Of a stretch of DNA of 64,000 bases, positions 36,330 to 45,569 are shown one piece after another. The position numbers were made by a program, and so were the translations under genes. How positions within the stretch are numbered: the first letter of the stretch is position 1; each line of letters starts with the position of its first letter. The notes beneath the pieces are model-generated. The model searched no databases, was not told the DNA's origin, and saw nothing but the letters and a program-made list of their open reading frames with translations. Origin of the DNA: Asticcacaulis sp. AC402 (GTDB lineage Bacteria > Pseudomonadota > Alphaproteobacteria > Caulobacterales > Caulobacteraceae); the NCBI RefSeq assembly GCF_000495835.1, contig NZ_AWGC01000012.1, positions 62,001-126,000 of the forward strand, written 5' to 3'.

Positions 36330-37082
36330 TTACAGCAACACCTGCTTTGTAAACGCGCCGAACGCATCCAGGGTCGATTGCAGCCCCGCTTCGTCGTAGC
36401 GCATGATCCTGGTCTTATCGATGCCCTCTTCGTCGAAGGCGTGAGTGGAATCCAGGGTCATGGTTTCGACCGATACACCTTGCGCTCGCAGGGCTTTGAT
36501 CAGCTGAAGCGACTGCCTGTAGCTGGCCAGGTGATCCTTCAGGGTCAGCACGGTAAAAACCGGTGGCTTGTGGTGCCACGGTCGGGTCACCGACCGCGCC
36601 AGAAAGTTGATATAGGGATAGGCCAGGAACAATCCCCTCACCCCATCCAGTGGCTTTGGATCCGGATCGGCGAGGCGAGCCTCCCCTGGCCGCGCCAGTT
36701 CCTGAGTCATCAGATCCATGATCGCCCAGGCGCCGTGGCTCCACCCGGCCAGCATCAACCGCTTGGGGTCGACCTCATAGCGCCGGCTCAAGCCCCACAG
36801 CATGGCCAGGACATCGCCCGAGCGCTCGAAACCGCGCAGCTTGAAGCCCTTGCAGACGAAGTTTCCGCCAAATTTGCGGCTCCAGCCGCGCGGAGTATAG
36901 GAATCGACGATAAAGACACGCACGCCCTGGACCGCGGCGACCTGCGCATACATGGCCATGTTGCCAGCGATGCCGCCGCACCCATGGAAGACCAGCACAG
37001 CGGGACGCGGGTGCCCGTCGGGCGGCCCGTAGACCTGAACATGCGGCATAAGCCGCTCGAAGCGCTCCGCCATCGTGTCCAT
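36330..37082 (-). CDS. dienelactone-hydrolase-like alpha/beta hydrolase, paralog 1
   Basis: 250 aa. The alpha/beta hydrolase pattern VLVFHGCGG (oxyanion region), the nucleophile elbow AGWSHGAW and a late His in STHAFDEE are present; Ser replaces the Cys of true dienelactone hydrolases. It overlaps the upstream paralog by 1 bp (TAATG). The substrate is unknown. Confidence 0.85.
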   Translation of the reverse strand: MDTMAERFERLMPHVQVYGPPDGHPRPAVLVFHGCGGIAGNMAMYAQVAAVQGVRVFIVDSYTPRGWSRKFGGNFVCKGFKLRGFERSGDVLAMLWGLSRRYEVDPKRLMLAGWSHGAWAIMDLMTQELARPGEARLADPDPKPLDGVRGLFLAYPYINFLARSVTRPWHHKPPVFTVLTLKDHLASYRQSLQLIKALRAQGVSVETMTLDSTHAFDEEGIDKTRIMRYDEAGLQSTLDAFGAFTKQVLL

Positions 37083-37858
37083 TACATTATTGCCTCTCGC
37101 GCCGGCTCCAGGGCGAAGGTGGTACGAATAAAGGCGATCATGGCGTCCATCGACCGGTGCATGGCTTCCTCGGAAAAACTCATCACCATACCCTGGTTTT
37201 CCTTTTCGTCGAAGGCGTGGCTGGCCTCAAGCGTCAGGAGATCGACCGACGCGCCGCCGGCCTTGATATTGTCAAACACCTTGCCGGCATGTTTAATCGG
37301 CGTCAGGTGATCCTTTTCGGCCAGGACGGCAAAAGTTTTAGGTGCACGAACCCACGGCTTGCGGTTCGAACGCGCCGGGAAGTTGATATAGGGATAGACC
37401 AGGAACACACCCGCTACGCCATCGGCCAGGGCGGAATCGGGATCCTTCACCTTGGCAGCACCGGTCTTGTCGAGCTTTTCGGTCATAAGGTCCATGATCG
37501 CCCAGCCGCCGTGGCTGAAACCGGCCAGGATGACTTTTGTCATGTCGACCCTGCCCGACTGTTTCAGCCCCCACAGCATGGCCAGGACGTCGCCCGAGCG
37601 TTCATAGCCCTGCATTACGGCGCCGGTGCAGATAAGAGAGACGGCGAAGTTGCGATCCCAGCCACGAGGTTTGAACGAGTCAACGACATAGGCGCGGACG
37701 CCGAGGTCTGCCGCCGCCTGGGCATAGGTGTGGATGTGCTCACGCATGCCGCCGCAGCCGTGAAACAGTATGACCGCCGGCCGCACGTCATCATCCTTCG
37801 GTCCATAGACCGTGACGTCCGGCGTCAGCAGGGCATAGCGCTCTTCAAGTGTATCCAT
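37082..37858 (-). CDS. dienelactone-hydrolase-like alpha/beta hydrolase, paralog 2
   Basis: 258 aa with the same architecture: ILFHGCGGMREH, nucleophile elbow AGFSHGGW, and the catalytic His in EASHAFDEKEN. The shared block ERSGDVLAMLWGL and IMDLMT...YPYINFPARS shows recent common origin with its neighbours. It is coupled to paralog 1. Confidence 0.85.
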   Translation of the reverse strand: MDTLEERYALLTPDVTVYGPKDDDVRPAVILFHGCGGMREHIHTYAQAAADLGVRAYVVDSFKPRGWDRNFAVSLICTGAVMQGYERSGDVLAMLWGLKQSGRVDMTKVILAGFSHGGWAIMDLMTEKLDKTGAAKVKDPDSALADGVAGVFLVYPYINFPARSNRKPWVRAPKTFAVLAEKDHLTPIKHAGKVFDNIKAGGASVDLLTLEASHAFDEKENQGMVMSFSEEAMHRSMDAMIAFIRTTFALEPAREAIM

Positions 37859-37883
37859 GGATAGTCAGTCCCTCATTGCCTCA

Positions 37884-38008
37884 GAGCGCAACCCGAAAAG
37901 TGCAACACACTTTTCGGATAAAGATGCGCGTCAAAACAAAAGCTCAAAACAAGAGCTCAAAACAAAGCTCGGAGCGCCGATCCGGGTCTTTCGGATCGAA
38001 ACGCGCTC
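37884..38008. repeat. family-2 repeat between hydrolase genes
   Basis: Starts GAGCGCAACCCGAAAAGTG and ends ACGCGCTC, with the ACAAAAGCTC unit repeated three times in the middle. It separates paralogs 2 and 3; the two flanking genes read in the same direction. Confidence 0.7.
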
Positions 38009-38066
38009 CAGGCAAAATGAAAAGGGCTTGTCCACGTCCCCGCCCCGCCGCACACGCGGCATATTG

Positions 38067-38852
38067 TTACAAAACCGGCGTTTGCGCCAGTCCAAACGTC
38101 TCGGTCAAAAACGTACCCAGCGCTGCGCCCGTCGCCTGATGCGAAGCCTTATCATAGGTCATGAACGGCCCAAAATGAAGGGGGCTGTCTTCATCAAAAC
38201 AATGAGTCGCGTTCAAGGTCAGGATATCGACCGGCAGGCCTTCGTCGGCCAGGTGGCGAAAGACGGTTTCCGAATGGCTGTGGGCGGTAAGAAAGTCCTG
38301 CCTCGGCAGGACGACCCTGGTCCTGGGCGTATAAAACCAGTGGTGGATGTTCGACCGCGCCGGGAAGTTGGCATAGGGATAAACCAGGAACACCCCCTTG
38401 ACGCCAGCCAGGGGCGCGGGATCGGGGTCTTGCAGCCGGGCTTCGCCGTCGCGTGTCAGTTTCTGCGTCATCAGGTCCATGATCGCCCATCCGCCGTGGC
38501 TCCATCCAGCCAGGACCAGGCGATCGGCATCGACATCGCTGCGGCGGCCGATACCCCAGGCTGCCGCCAGGACGTCGCCCGAGCGCTCGTAGCCGTGCAA
38601 GGCCAGGCCGGAACAGACCAGGCTCATCCCCGCCGATTCATCCCAGCCGCGCGGACCAAAGGAATCGATGACAAAAGCGCGGTAGCCGGCCGCCTCTACC
38701 AGACGGGCATAGCCGTGAATGTGATCGCGCACCCCGTTGCAGGCATGGAACAACAGGACTGCGGGGCGAGCCAAGTCGTCTTGGGGCCCATAGACGGTGA
38801 TGTACGGTTCCAGGCGTGCAAATCGACGTTCGACAGTATCCAGCACGCGCAC
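38067..38852 (-). CDS. dienelactone-hydrolase-like alpha/beta hydrolase, paralog 3
   Basis: 261 aa. LLFHACNGVRDH, nucleophile elbow AGWSHGGW and NATHCFDEDS follow the same plan, with PYANFPARSNIHHW matching paralog 2. It is the most divergent of the three (HACNG instead of HGCGG). A repeat separates it from the other two. Confidence 0.85.
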   Translation of the reverse strand: MRVLDTVERRFARLEPYITVYGPQDDLARPAVLLFHACNGVRDHIHGYARLVEAAGYRAFVIDSFGPRGWDESAGMSLVCSGLALHGYERSGDVLAAAWGIGRRSDVDADRLVLAGWSHGGWAIMDLMTQKLTRDGEARLQDPDPAPLAGVKGVFLVYPYANFPARSNIHHWFYTPRTRVVLPRQDFLTAHSHSETVFRHLADEGLPVDILTLNATHCFDEDSPLHFGPFMTYDKASHQATGAALGTFLTETFGLAQTPVL

Positions 38853-38964
38853 ACCTCTTGATTTTGGCCAGAACTGTCACAATAATAGTTACGAATTGAC
38901 AGCTGATCCCTTGGGGGATCAATCAGAATTCGCCTGCAATTACCAGTTAAATCGGAGCCTCCCC

Positions 38965-39552
38965 ATGGCCGATAGCCAGACAGACACGCGCCAAGCCACC
39001 CGCGACATCCTGCCCATGTTCACCCAGCGCTGGTCGCCGAGGGCCTTTACCGACCAGACGGTGACAGAGGATCAGATCCTGACCCTGCTGGAGGCCGCGC
39101 GCTGGGCACCGTCGGCGTCCAACCTTCAGCCGTGGCGATTTATCTATGGCCTCAAGGGCGAGCCGGAATTCGACAGCCTGCTAAGCCTTCTGATCCCCTT
39201 CAACGAAGACTGGGCCAAGCGCTCGGCGGCGTTGATCTTTGTCGTATCGGTCAAGTCGTTTGACGGAGTACGCCCGGTTGCCACCCACAGTTTCGACGCC
39301 GGCGCGGCATGGATGTCGCTGGCTTTACAGGCCAACAGCATGGGTCTGGTGGCGCACGGCATGGGCGGGCTGGAATTCGAAAAGGCGCCGCTGATCCTGG
39401 GGCTGAACGAGAACCTGAAGCTGGAGGCCGGGATTGCCATTGGCTACCAGGGTGATCCGGCAACCTTGTCGGAGTCGCTGCAAAGCCGCGAATCGCCATC
39501 GACCCGGCAACCTCTGTCCGACATGGCGTTCAAGGGGAAGATAGGCGGGTAG
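38965..39552 (+). CDS. nitroreductase family protein
   Basis: 195 aa from ATG 38965, preceded by GGAG. FMN-binding nitroreductase pattern: FTQRWSPRAFTDQTVTEDQI, EAARWAPSASNLQPWRFIYG, and GLVAHGMGGLEFEKA. Likely an NAD(P)H- and FMN-dependent reductase; substrate unknown. Confidence 0.92.
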   Translation: MADSQTDTRQATRDILPMFTQRWSPRAFTDQTVTEDQILTLLEAARWAPSASNLQPWRFIYGLKGEPEFDSLLSLLIPFNEDWAKRSAALIFVVSVKSFDGVRPVATHSFDAGAAWMSLALQANSMGLVAHGMGGLEFEKAPLILGLNENLKLEAGIAIGYQGDPATLSESLQSRESPSTRQPLSDMAFKGKIGG

Positions 39553-39640
39553 GCGGGCTATCTTTACGTCTCCCCGCCTGTGGAGAAAGGTTGAAAGCCG
39601 AGCGAAGCGTGGGCGATCGGAGCGGCGAGGCCGAGGGCTT

Positions 39641-39805
39641 TATACCAAGCCTCATAAAGAATGACGCTTGGTCTTCGCTTTTTTTTTGCTCAAGCGCCGG
39701 ACTAGGCGCCCCCCATGGCGCCTCGCAAAAGCTCGGGCGCCCCAGAAACGTACGCTGGCGTGCTTGCCAACCCGCGATGAGTCAAGGTCATCGAGGGTTG
39801 GTATT
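39641..39805 (+). repeat. family-1 dispersed element, copy E (long form)
   Basis: Contains the uninterrupted GCCGGACTAGGCGCCCCCC centre seen also in copies F and H. Both end hairpins and the GAGTC loop are intact. A complete family-2 copy follows at once. Confidence 0.88.
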
Positions 39806-39806
39806 G

Positions 39807-39906
39807 GAGCGCAATCCGATAAAGTGGAAGGCACTTTTGGGGTAAATTGCGCGATAAAACAAAAACCTAGCGCGGGATTTTGATTCCATCAAAACTCATC
39901 GCGCTC
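39807..39906 (+). repeat. family-2 repeat, most complete copy
   Basis: Ends GAGCGC / GCGCTC enclose three parts: a GATAAAGTGG...CACTTTTGGGG stem, TTGCGCGATAAAACAAAAAC, and a GGGATTTTGATTCCATCAAA stem. Other copies carry one or two of these parts. The 39553-40052 gap holds this repeat, copy E, degenerate CTCTCCCC blocks and no gene. Confidence 0.8.
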
Positions 39907-40052
39907 CAGCAGGACGATTGTGCACCGGACCGTTCCGATGCCCCTCACCTTAACCTTTCCCCGTGAAGAACGGAGAGAGGGGTTTCTACTGCGCTCCTGC
40001 CGAAAATTGACGCAACCACGACGAAAATCTCCTCACCCCAAGGAGGACCTCC

Positions 40053-40454
40053 ATGCGCTTTGTCGATCGCTATCCCATCATCGTCACACCGAAGCTGTTC
40101 GCCTGCCGGGATTTCTGGCGAGACACCTTGGATTTCGAAGTTGTGTTCGAGGCGAGTTGGTTCGTACTCCTCCAGGCCGAAGAGGGTTCAGTCACCTTGG
40201 CCTTTATGCATCCCGATCACCCCTCGGCCCCTCCAGGTCCGGAACCTTTCAGCGGCAAGGGCATGTGTTTTGAATTACAGGTCGAGGACGCCACGAGCGC
40301 TTTGGCCGCCTTCAAGGGCACACCCGAGTACCCGCTGACGCGTGAGCCTTTTGGCCAATTGCGGTTCGGCTTCCACGATCCGTCCGGCCTGTGGGTCGAT
40401 GTAGTCGAGCAAGTCGCGCCCACCGAAAGCTTTTGGGACCGCTATATCACCTGA
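40053..40454 (+). CDS. glyoxalase/bleomycin-resistance fold (VOC) protein
   Basis: 133 aa with the VOC layout: an N-terminal beta strand and FWRDTLDFEVVFEASWFVLL, then a second half ending FGFHDPSGLWVDVVEQVA. The metal-ligand set is incomplete by eye, so enzymatic activity is uncertain. A strong AAGGAGG site precedes the start. Its 3' end overlaps the convergent lipoprotein gene by 8 bp. Confidence 0.85.
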   Translation: MRFVDRYPIIVTPKLFACRDFWRDTLDFEVVFEASWFVLLQAEEGSVTLAFMHPDHPSAPPGPEPFSGKGMCFELQVEDATSALAAFKGTPEYPLTREPFGQLRFGFHDPSGLWVDVVEQVAPTESFWDRYIT

Positions 40455-40893
40455 TGTCGCTCAGGCGAATCCCGAAGCTGTCCAGCGAATAACCGCACTC
40501 TCCATTGCCGTGGGTGAAGGCTCCGCTGATCGTCACCTTGTCGCCGATCAACAACCGCTCAACCGCTTCATGCAGGGAATTGTCGGCCTGGACGACCTGT
40601 TCCAGCTTGATGCCGTCACCAACATCGAAGGTGATCCCGATCGACCGGTTCAGGGTCGACGTCTGTGAGTCACGCACCGTCGCCACCCAGTCCGCGAACC
40701 CCGGCGTCGTCGTGAAAGCCGTACAGAAGCGGTCAACGCCGGCCGGATTTGAGGTCATCGCCAGGGCTGTCAGAAAATCCGTTTGCGTCCGAGGCAAAGC
40801 CGACACCTCGACCTTGGCGGCGGCAGCGGGTTCCGGCGCCTTTTCGCACGCCGCCATAGCCAAAAAGCAGATCAGGACGGCCGCGGATCTCAC
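40447..40893 (-). CDS. putative lipoprotein coupled to murE
   Basis: 148 aa from GTG 40893. The signal peptide ends in a lipobox-like LAMAAC. The mature part (SNPAGVDRFCTAFTTTPGFA, GDKVTISGAFTHGNGECGYS) resembles no family I can name. It overlaps the murE stop by 4 bp (GTGA), so it is the terminal gene of the mraZ-murE transcription unit here. Confidence 0.75.
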   Translation of the reverse strand: MRSAAVLICFLAMAACEKAPEPAAAAKVEVSALPRTQTDFLTALAMTSNPAGVDRFCTAFTTTPGFADWVATVRDSQTSTLNRSIGITFDVGDGIKLEQVVQADNSLHEAVERLLIGDKVTISGAFTHGNGECGYSLDSFGIRLSDIR

Positions 40894-42368
40894 AGGTTCA
40901 GCGCCTGCTGGACCACGGCGACATCGTCGAAGGGCAGCACCTTGTCACCGACGATCTGGCCCTGCTCATGCCCCTTGCCAGCCACCACGAGGACATCTCC
41001 GGTCTTCAACCCTGAGACCGCTTCGAAGATGGCCTTCTTGCGGTCGCCAATCTCGATGGCACCCTCCTTCAAACCAAAACTCGACATGCCGGCCAGGACC
41101 TCGGCGCGGATGGTCGCCGGCGCTTCGCTGCGGGGATTGTCGTCGGTCACGATAGCCCGGTCGGCCAGTTTGTCGGCAATGGCGCCCATCTGCGGCCGCT
41201 TGCCCTTGTCGCGGTCGCCACCGCAGCCGAAGACCACGACCAGCTTGCCCTGGGTGTGAGGACGCAGTGCCTTGAGCACCGTCTCCAGCCCATCCGGCGT
41301 ATGGGCATAGTCGACATAGACCTCGCCGGCATTGCGCTTGGCACCGACCCGCTCGAGCCTGCCACGCGCCCCTTTCAACTTTGACAATGCGTGGATGACA
41401 GCGGGCGCATCCTCGCCGGCGGCAATGCACAGGCCGGCGGCCACCAGGGCGTTCGAGGCCTGGAACAGGCCCGCCAGCGGTAGCTTTGTCTCGTACGACT
41501 TACCCTGATGCTCAATGAACAGGATCTGGCCGTCGACCGTCAGGTCGCGCCCGACCATGGCCAGTCCGCGGCCACGTTCGCCGACGCTGAGAACGCCGAC
41601 ACCGGACAACACACACATGGCGGCGAAACTGTTGTAGGCGTCGGAATCGGCGTTCAGAACGGCAGTGCGGCCCCGCGGCAGCAGGCTTTCGAATAGCCGC
41701 AGCTTGGCCGTCCGGTAGGCGTCCATGGTGGCGTGATAGTCGAGATGGTCCTGGGTGAGATTGGTGAAGCCGGCAGCCGTCAGCGATACACCATCAAGGC
41801 GGCGCTGGTCGATACCGTGCGACGAGGCTTCCAGCGCCAGGTGAGAAACGCCGTCGGCGGCCAGTTCGCAGAGGTGACGCGCCATGTCGGCCGCGTCCGG
41901 TGTAGTCAGGCCCGGGCCGGTGACCGCTGTTTCGGTGCCGTCGAGATCGGACTTGACGACGCCCAGGGTGCCCATGCTGGCTGACTTATGCCCCAGGGTG
42001 GCGAATATCTGACGGCAAAAGGTCGCGACGCTGGTCTTGCCGTTGGTGCCTGTGACAGCAACACAGGTCTTGGGCTGAGAACCGTAAAAAGCCTTGGCGG
42101 CCAGAGCGTAGGCCCGGCGGACATCTGCCACCTTGACCAGAGGGGATTCGGCCGAGTCGAAGGCGGCGGTATCGTCGGGCGCCAGAACGGCCGCCGCCCC
42201 CTTGGCCAGGGCCTGGGGGATGAAGTCGCGCCCATCGATTGCCGTTCCGGGCAGGGCGCAGAACAGCGTCCCCTTGTCGACCTTGCGGCTGTCCGCCGTC
42301 ACCCCGGTGACCAGCGGATCGTGATCAAGATCCCGACGCAGGATTTCCGACAAACGCACTGTACTCAT
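40890..42368 (-). CDS. murE: UDP-MurNAc-tripeptide synthetase MurE
   Basis: 492 aa from ATG 42368. The Mur ligase ATP loop TGTNGKTS and the motif DNPR, which marks meso-diaminopimelate specificity, are both present. It adds meso-DAP to UDP-MurNAc-L-Ala-D-Glu in the cytoplasm. It overlaps ftsI by 1 bp (TAATG). Confidence 0.97.
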   Translation of the reverse strand: MSTVRLSEILRRDLDHDPLVTGVTADSRKVDKGTLFCALPGTAIDGRDFIPQALAKGAAAVLAPDDTAAFDSAESPLVKVADVRRAYALAAKAFYGSQPKTCVAVTGTNGKTSVATFCRQIFATLGHKSASMGTLGVVKSDLDGTETAVTGPGLTTPDAADMARHLCELAADGVSHLALEASSHGIDQRRLDGVSLTAAGFTNLTQDHLDYHATMDAYRTAKLRLFESLLPRGRTAVLNADSDAYNSFAAMCVLSGVGVLSVGERGRGLAMVGRDLTVDGQILFIEHQGKSYETKLPLAGLFQASNALVAAGLCIAAGEDAPAVIHALSKLKGARGRLERVGAKRNAGEVYVDYAHTPDGLETVLKALRPHTQGKLVVVFGCGGDRDKGKRPQMGAIADKLADRAIVTDDNPRSEAPATIRAEVLAGMSSFGLKEGAIEIGDRKKAIFEAVSGLKTGDVLVVAGKGHEQGQIVGDKVLPFDDVAVVQQALNL

Positions 42369-44122
42369 TACTCTTCCCCTGTGACGTCTTCTGGCGCGAC
42401 CGGGGCCATATCCCACTGCGCCATGGTGAACTTATCCTCTTTTCGTTGGACGCCGAGGAAAGGCGCTACGCGGTCGATGACGCGGCCGACAACCGGGGCG
42501 GCGACCATTCCGCCCATTTTCGATCCGTTGCTCATAGACCCACCTTGGGGCGAGTCGACGATGACCAGAACCAGATAACGATCGCCGTCGAGCGCGCCGT
42601 CCGTCGGAAAAACGCCCGCAAAGGACGAGACGCGGTTATTGAGGTAGCGGCCGTTCTCGGGCTTTTGCGCCGTGCCGGTCTTGCCGCCGACGCGAAGACC
42701 CGGCGCATTGGCGCGCCCGCCTGTGCCTTTGACAACATTCGACCGCATGAGGTCCAGCATTGTCCGTGACGTGGCGGCGGAGAAGACGCGCGTACCACCG
42801 ATTGGCGAAGTGCCGTCGTATTTGCGGATGGTCAGCGGCCGGCGGTAGCCGCCATTCAGCAAGGGGCCGATAGCCTCGGCAAAACTGAGCGGCGTAATGG
42901 CCATACCCTGGCCGAAAGCCGTCTGGACAAGGGACAGGTCGGTCCATTTCTTCGGGTATAGCGGTGCCGCGGGCTCCGTCAGCTCGGTATCGGCCGAACG
43001 GAACAAGCCCAAGGCCTCGTAATAGCGGGTGAAGTTGCCAGCGCCCGACGCCAGAGCCAACTGGCCGGTGCCGATATTGGACGACTTGATGAAGACGTCC
43101 TCCAACCCGATGATGGCGTTGGCGGCGTGGTCGTCGTGAATCTTGCGACCGCCGACCACCAGGGGCTGGCGGACATCGTAGATCGAATTCATCGAGGCCG
43201 TGCCGGTATCCAGGCCGATGCCGACCGAGACCGCCTTGAAGATCGAGCCCAGTTCGTAGCGGTCGACGGCAGCATGGTTGCGCTTGGCCTGCTCGTCATA
43301 GGATCCCGGCTTGTTGAGGTCGAATTCCGGCCACGACGCCATAGCCAGAATTTCGCCGGTGCGGACATTGGTCACGATGCCGATGGCGTCTTCGGCTTTT
43401 TGATCGACCGCCATGGCACGCAATTCGTTTTCCAACGCGCCCTGGATACGCAGGTCCATGGCGAGGACCACCGGCTGGTTGTTCAGTGCGGCCTGACGAA
43501 TATCGTGCTGAAGCGCTTTTTCGGCTCCGGACAGGCCGTCGCCCCCGCGCTGGGTCATGCCGATATAGGCCGCGCCGGTTTCGGCAAGGGGATAATCGCG
43601 CACCAGCTGGCCTTCGAAGCTGACGCCGGGAAGGCCGTAGTTCAAAATGCGCTCGCGTTCGGAGGCCTTGAGGTTCGTGGTCAGCAGCATGCGCTTGCCG
43701 CTGGTGAAAACCCTGGCGATATCCTCTCGCGGCAGGTTGGGGAATATCTGCATCAAGGCCTGGCGGACCAGGACCCGGTCCTCGGCGGTCATGTCTGTCG
43801 GGTCGACAAACAGGTTATAGTCTTTGACATCGGTGGCGAGCAGTTGACCGTTGCGGTCGACCAGAGAGGCACGCGCATTGGGGGCACCGGTCAGGGCTGC
43901 CATATTACCGGGCGAACCGGACAGGGAGGCACGCGCGGCAAACAGCATCAGAATGACGTAGGCAAACGCCAGACCACACAGCACAGCAAATATCCGCATG
44001 CGTGTCGAGGTTGCCTTCTTGTTGGCGGCGTTGGCGCGCTCAAAGGCGTGCTCCACCTTCCATACGCGGTCGGCCACCCATTGAAAACCCGATTGCGTCG
44101 ATTCGAACAGCGAAACTCGCAT
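42368..44122 (-). CDS. ftsI: septal peptidoglycan transpeptidase FtsI (PBP3)
   Basis: 584 aa from ATG 44122, overlapping the ftsL stop by 1 bp (TGATG). One N-terminal membrane segment (IFAVLCGLAFAYVILMLFAA), a dimerisation domain, then the transpeptidase with S293-x-x-K (SIFK), SSN at 347-349 and KTG at 481-483. It crosslinks septal murein in the periplasm. Confidence 0.96.
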   Translation of the reverse strand: MRVSLFESTQSGFQWVADRVWKVEHAFERANAANKKATSTRMRIFAVLCGLAFAYVILMLFAARASLSGSPGNMAALTGAPNARASLVDRNGQLLATDVKDYNLFVDPTDMTAEDRVLVRQALMQIFPNLPREDIARVFTSGKRMLLTTNLKASERERILNYGLPGVSFEGQLVRDYPLAETGAAYIGMTQRGGDGLSGAEKALQHDIRQAALNNQPVVLAMDLRIQGALENELRAMAVDQKAEDAIGIVTNVRTGEILAMASWPEFDLNKPGSYDEQAKRNHAAVDRYELGSIFKAVSVGIGLDTGTASMNSIYDVRQPLVVGGRKIHDDHAANAIIGLEDVFIKSSNIGTGQLALASGAGNFTRYYEALGLFRSADTELTEPAAPLYPKKWTDLSLVQTAFGQGMAITPLSFAEAIGPLLNGGYRRPLTIRKYDGTSPIGGTRVFSAATSRTMLDLMRSNVVKGTGGRANAPGLRVGGKTGTAQKPENGRYLNNRVSSFAGVFPTDGALDGDRYLVLVIVDSPQGGSMSNGSKMGGMVAAPVVGRVIDRVAPFLGVQRKEDKFTMAQWDMAPVAPEDVTGEE

Positions 44123-44604
44123 CAATGGCCTCCGTTCGGTGACTTGCCAGTGATGACCTTGCCAGTGATGATCTTGCCAGTGGTGATCAGGTCGGGCTCT
44201 TGCGGCGTATCCGGGGCAGCAGGGGTTAACGGAGGTGTTTGCGCTGCGGGTGCCGGTCCGGGCTGGGTCACTGGCCGGGAGGTGGCACGCGAAATGTCAC
44301 CCAGGGAGTCAATATCGGCCTCATGGGCGGCCGTCACGGGCTGCATGCCGAGATACTGCCTGGCCAGGGCTTCCAGGCGAGATGGCTTCTCCAGTTGGGC
44401 GACTTTTATCTTCAGGGTCTGGACGGCTCCCTGCTCAGCCGCGATCTGGGCGTCCAGTTCGTTCATGCGGCGGATATCCTCGCCTTCGCGCGCCTTTGAC
44501 AGACAAACCCAAAAGATCATCGCCAGGGCCAGCAAAATGCCGACCAGCTCGATCAGCCGGATACCGCGAACACGTTGTTCGAAGAGGCGAAGGACGGCGT
44601 TCAT
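44122..44604 (-). CDS. ftsL: cell division protein FtsL
   Basis: 160 aa. One membrane segment (IELVGILLALAMIFWVCLSK), then a coiled coil (IRRMNELDAQIAAEQGAVQT, LKIKVAQLEKPSRLEALARQ) and a Pro-rich periplasmic tail. Position between rsmH and ftsI supports FtsL. It overlaps rsmH by 4 bp. Confidence 0.9.
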   Translation of the reverse strand: MNAVLRLFEQRVRGIRLIELVGILLALAMIFWVCLSKAREGEDIRRMNELDAQIAAEQGAVQTLKIKVAQLEKPSRLEALARQYLGMQPVTAAHEADIDSLGDISRATSRPVTQPGPAPAAQTPPLTPAAPDTPQEPDLITTGKIITGKVITGKSPNGGH

Positions 44605-45569
44605 GTCACAACTCCTGCGGGGGCCGAAATCCTGCGCACAGCACGCAGCTTGGCCGACCGCGAACGCGGATTGACGGCAATTTCGGCGTCGGACGCCTTG
44701 ACCGCCTTCGGGGTAATGAGGGTATAGGGAGCGCGCGCGGCCATCTTCTGCGGCGCCAAATTCTGCGGCGAAAAGCGCGAACCACCGACCACCTTACCCG
44801 AACCTTCGTTAAAGAAGTTCTTAACGATACGATCCTCGAGCGAGTGAAATGTAACCACGGCGAGAACGCCGTCGGGCTTTAACAGAGTCTGCGCGATCTC
44901 GAGCACGCGTTCCAGCTCACCCAGTTCGTCATTGACCGCGATACGTAAAGCTTGAAACGTCCGCGTCGCCGGATGGACCGGAGCGCCTCGACGGCCGCCG
45001 AGGGCGCGCTCGACCACCTCAGCCAGGTCAAGTGTGCGCGCGAACGGCTGGGCTTCGCGCCGGCGGACGATGGCCGACGCGATGGCGCGCGACTTGTGCT
45101 CTTCCCCGTAAAGCCAAATGATGTGAGCGATGTCGTCCTTGTCGTCATCATTGACGATATCAGCGGCTGAACGGCCCTCGACGCTCATCCGCATGTCCAG
45201 CGGCCCGTCACGCATGAAGGAAAAGCCCCGCTCGGCCTCATCGAGTTGCATCGACGACACACCGATATCGAGCACGATGGCGTCGCACGAGGCGTGGCCC
45301 AACTCGGCAAGGCCCTCGGCCATTTCGGAGAAGCACCGGTTCACCCATTGGAAGCGGCCGGGGAACTCCTGGTTCAGCGCCTCGACGAATGGGCGCACCC
45401 GGGCATCGCGGTCGAAGGCCACGACATGGGCGCCGCCTCGCAGGAAGGCGCGTGAATAGCCGCCCGCGCCGAAGGTTCCATCGACGATCAGCTTACCGTC
45501 AAGGTTACCGAGTACGGTTAACACTTCGGGCAGCATGACGGAGAGGTGGGCGGGTGCTACGTCGCTCAT
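44601..45569 (-). CDS. rsmH: 16S rRNA m4C1402 methyltransferase RsmH (MraW)
   Basis: 322 aa from ATG 45569; the frame is open further upstream but HLSVMLPEVL begins the family domain. The SAM loop GTFGAGGYSRAFL, DIGVSSMQLDEAERGFSFMR and FHSLEDRIVKNFF are diagnostic. It is coupled to mraZ (ATGA overlap). Confidence 0.97.
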   Translation of the reverse strand: MSDVAPAHLSVMLPEVLTVLGNLDGKLIVDGTFGAGGYSRAFLRGGAHVVAFDRDARVRPFVEALNQEFPGRFQWVNRCFSEMAEGLAELGHASCDAIVLDIGVSSMQLDEAERGFSFMRDGPLDMRMSVEGRSAADIVNDDDKDDIAHIIWLYGEEHKSRAIASAIVRRREAQPFARTLDLAEVVERALGGRRGAPVHPATRTFQALRIAVNDELGELERVLEIAQTLLKPDGVLAVVTFHSLEDRIVKNFFNEGSGKVVGGSRFSPQNLAPQKMAARAPYTLITPKAVKASDAEIAVNPRSRSAKLRAVRRISAPAGVVT

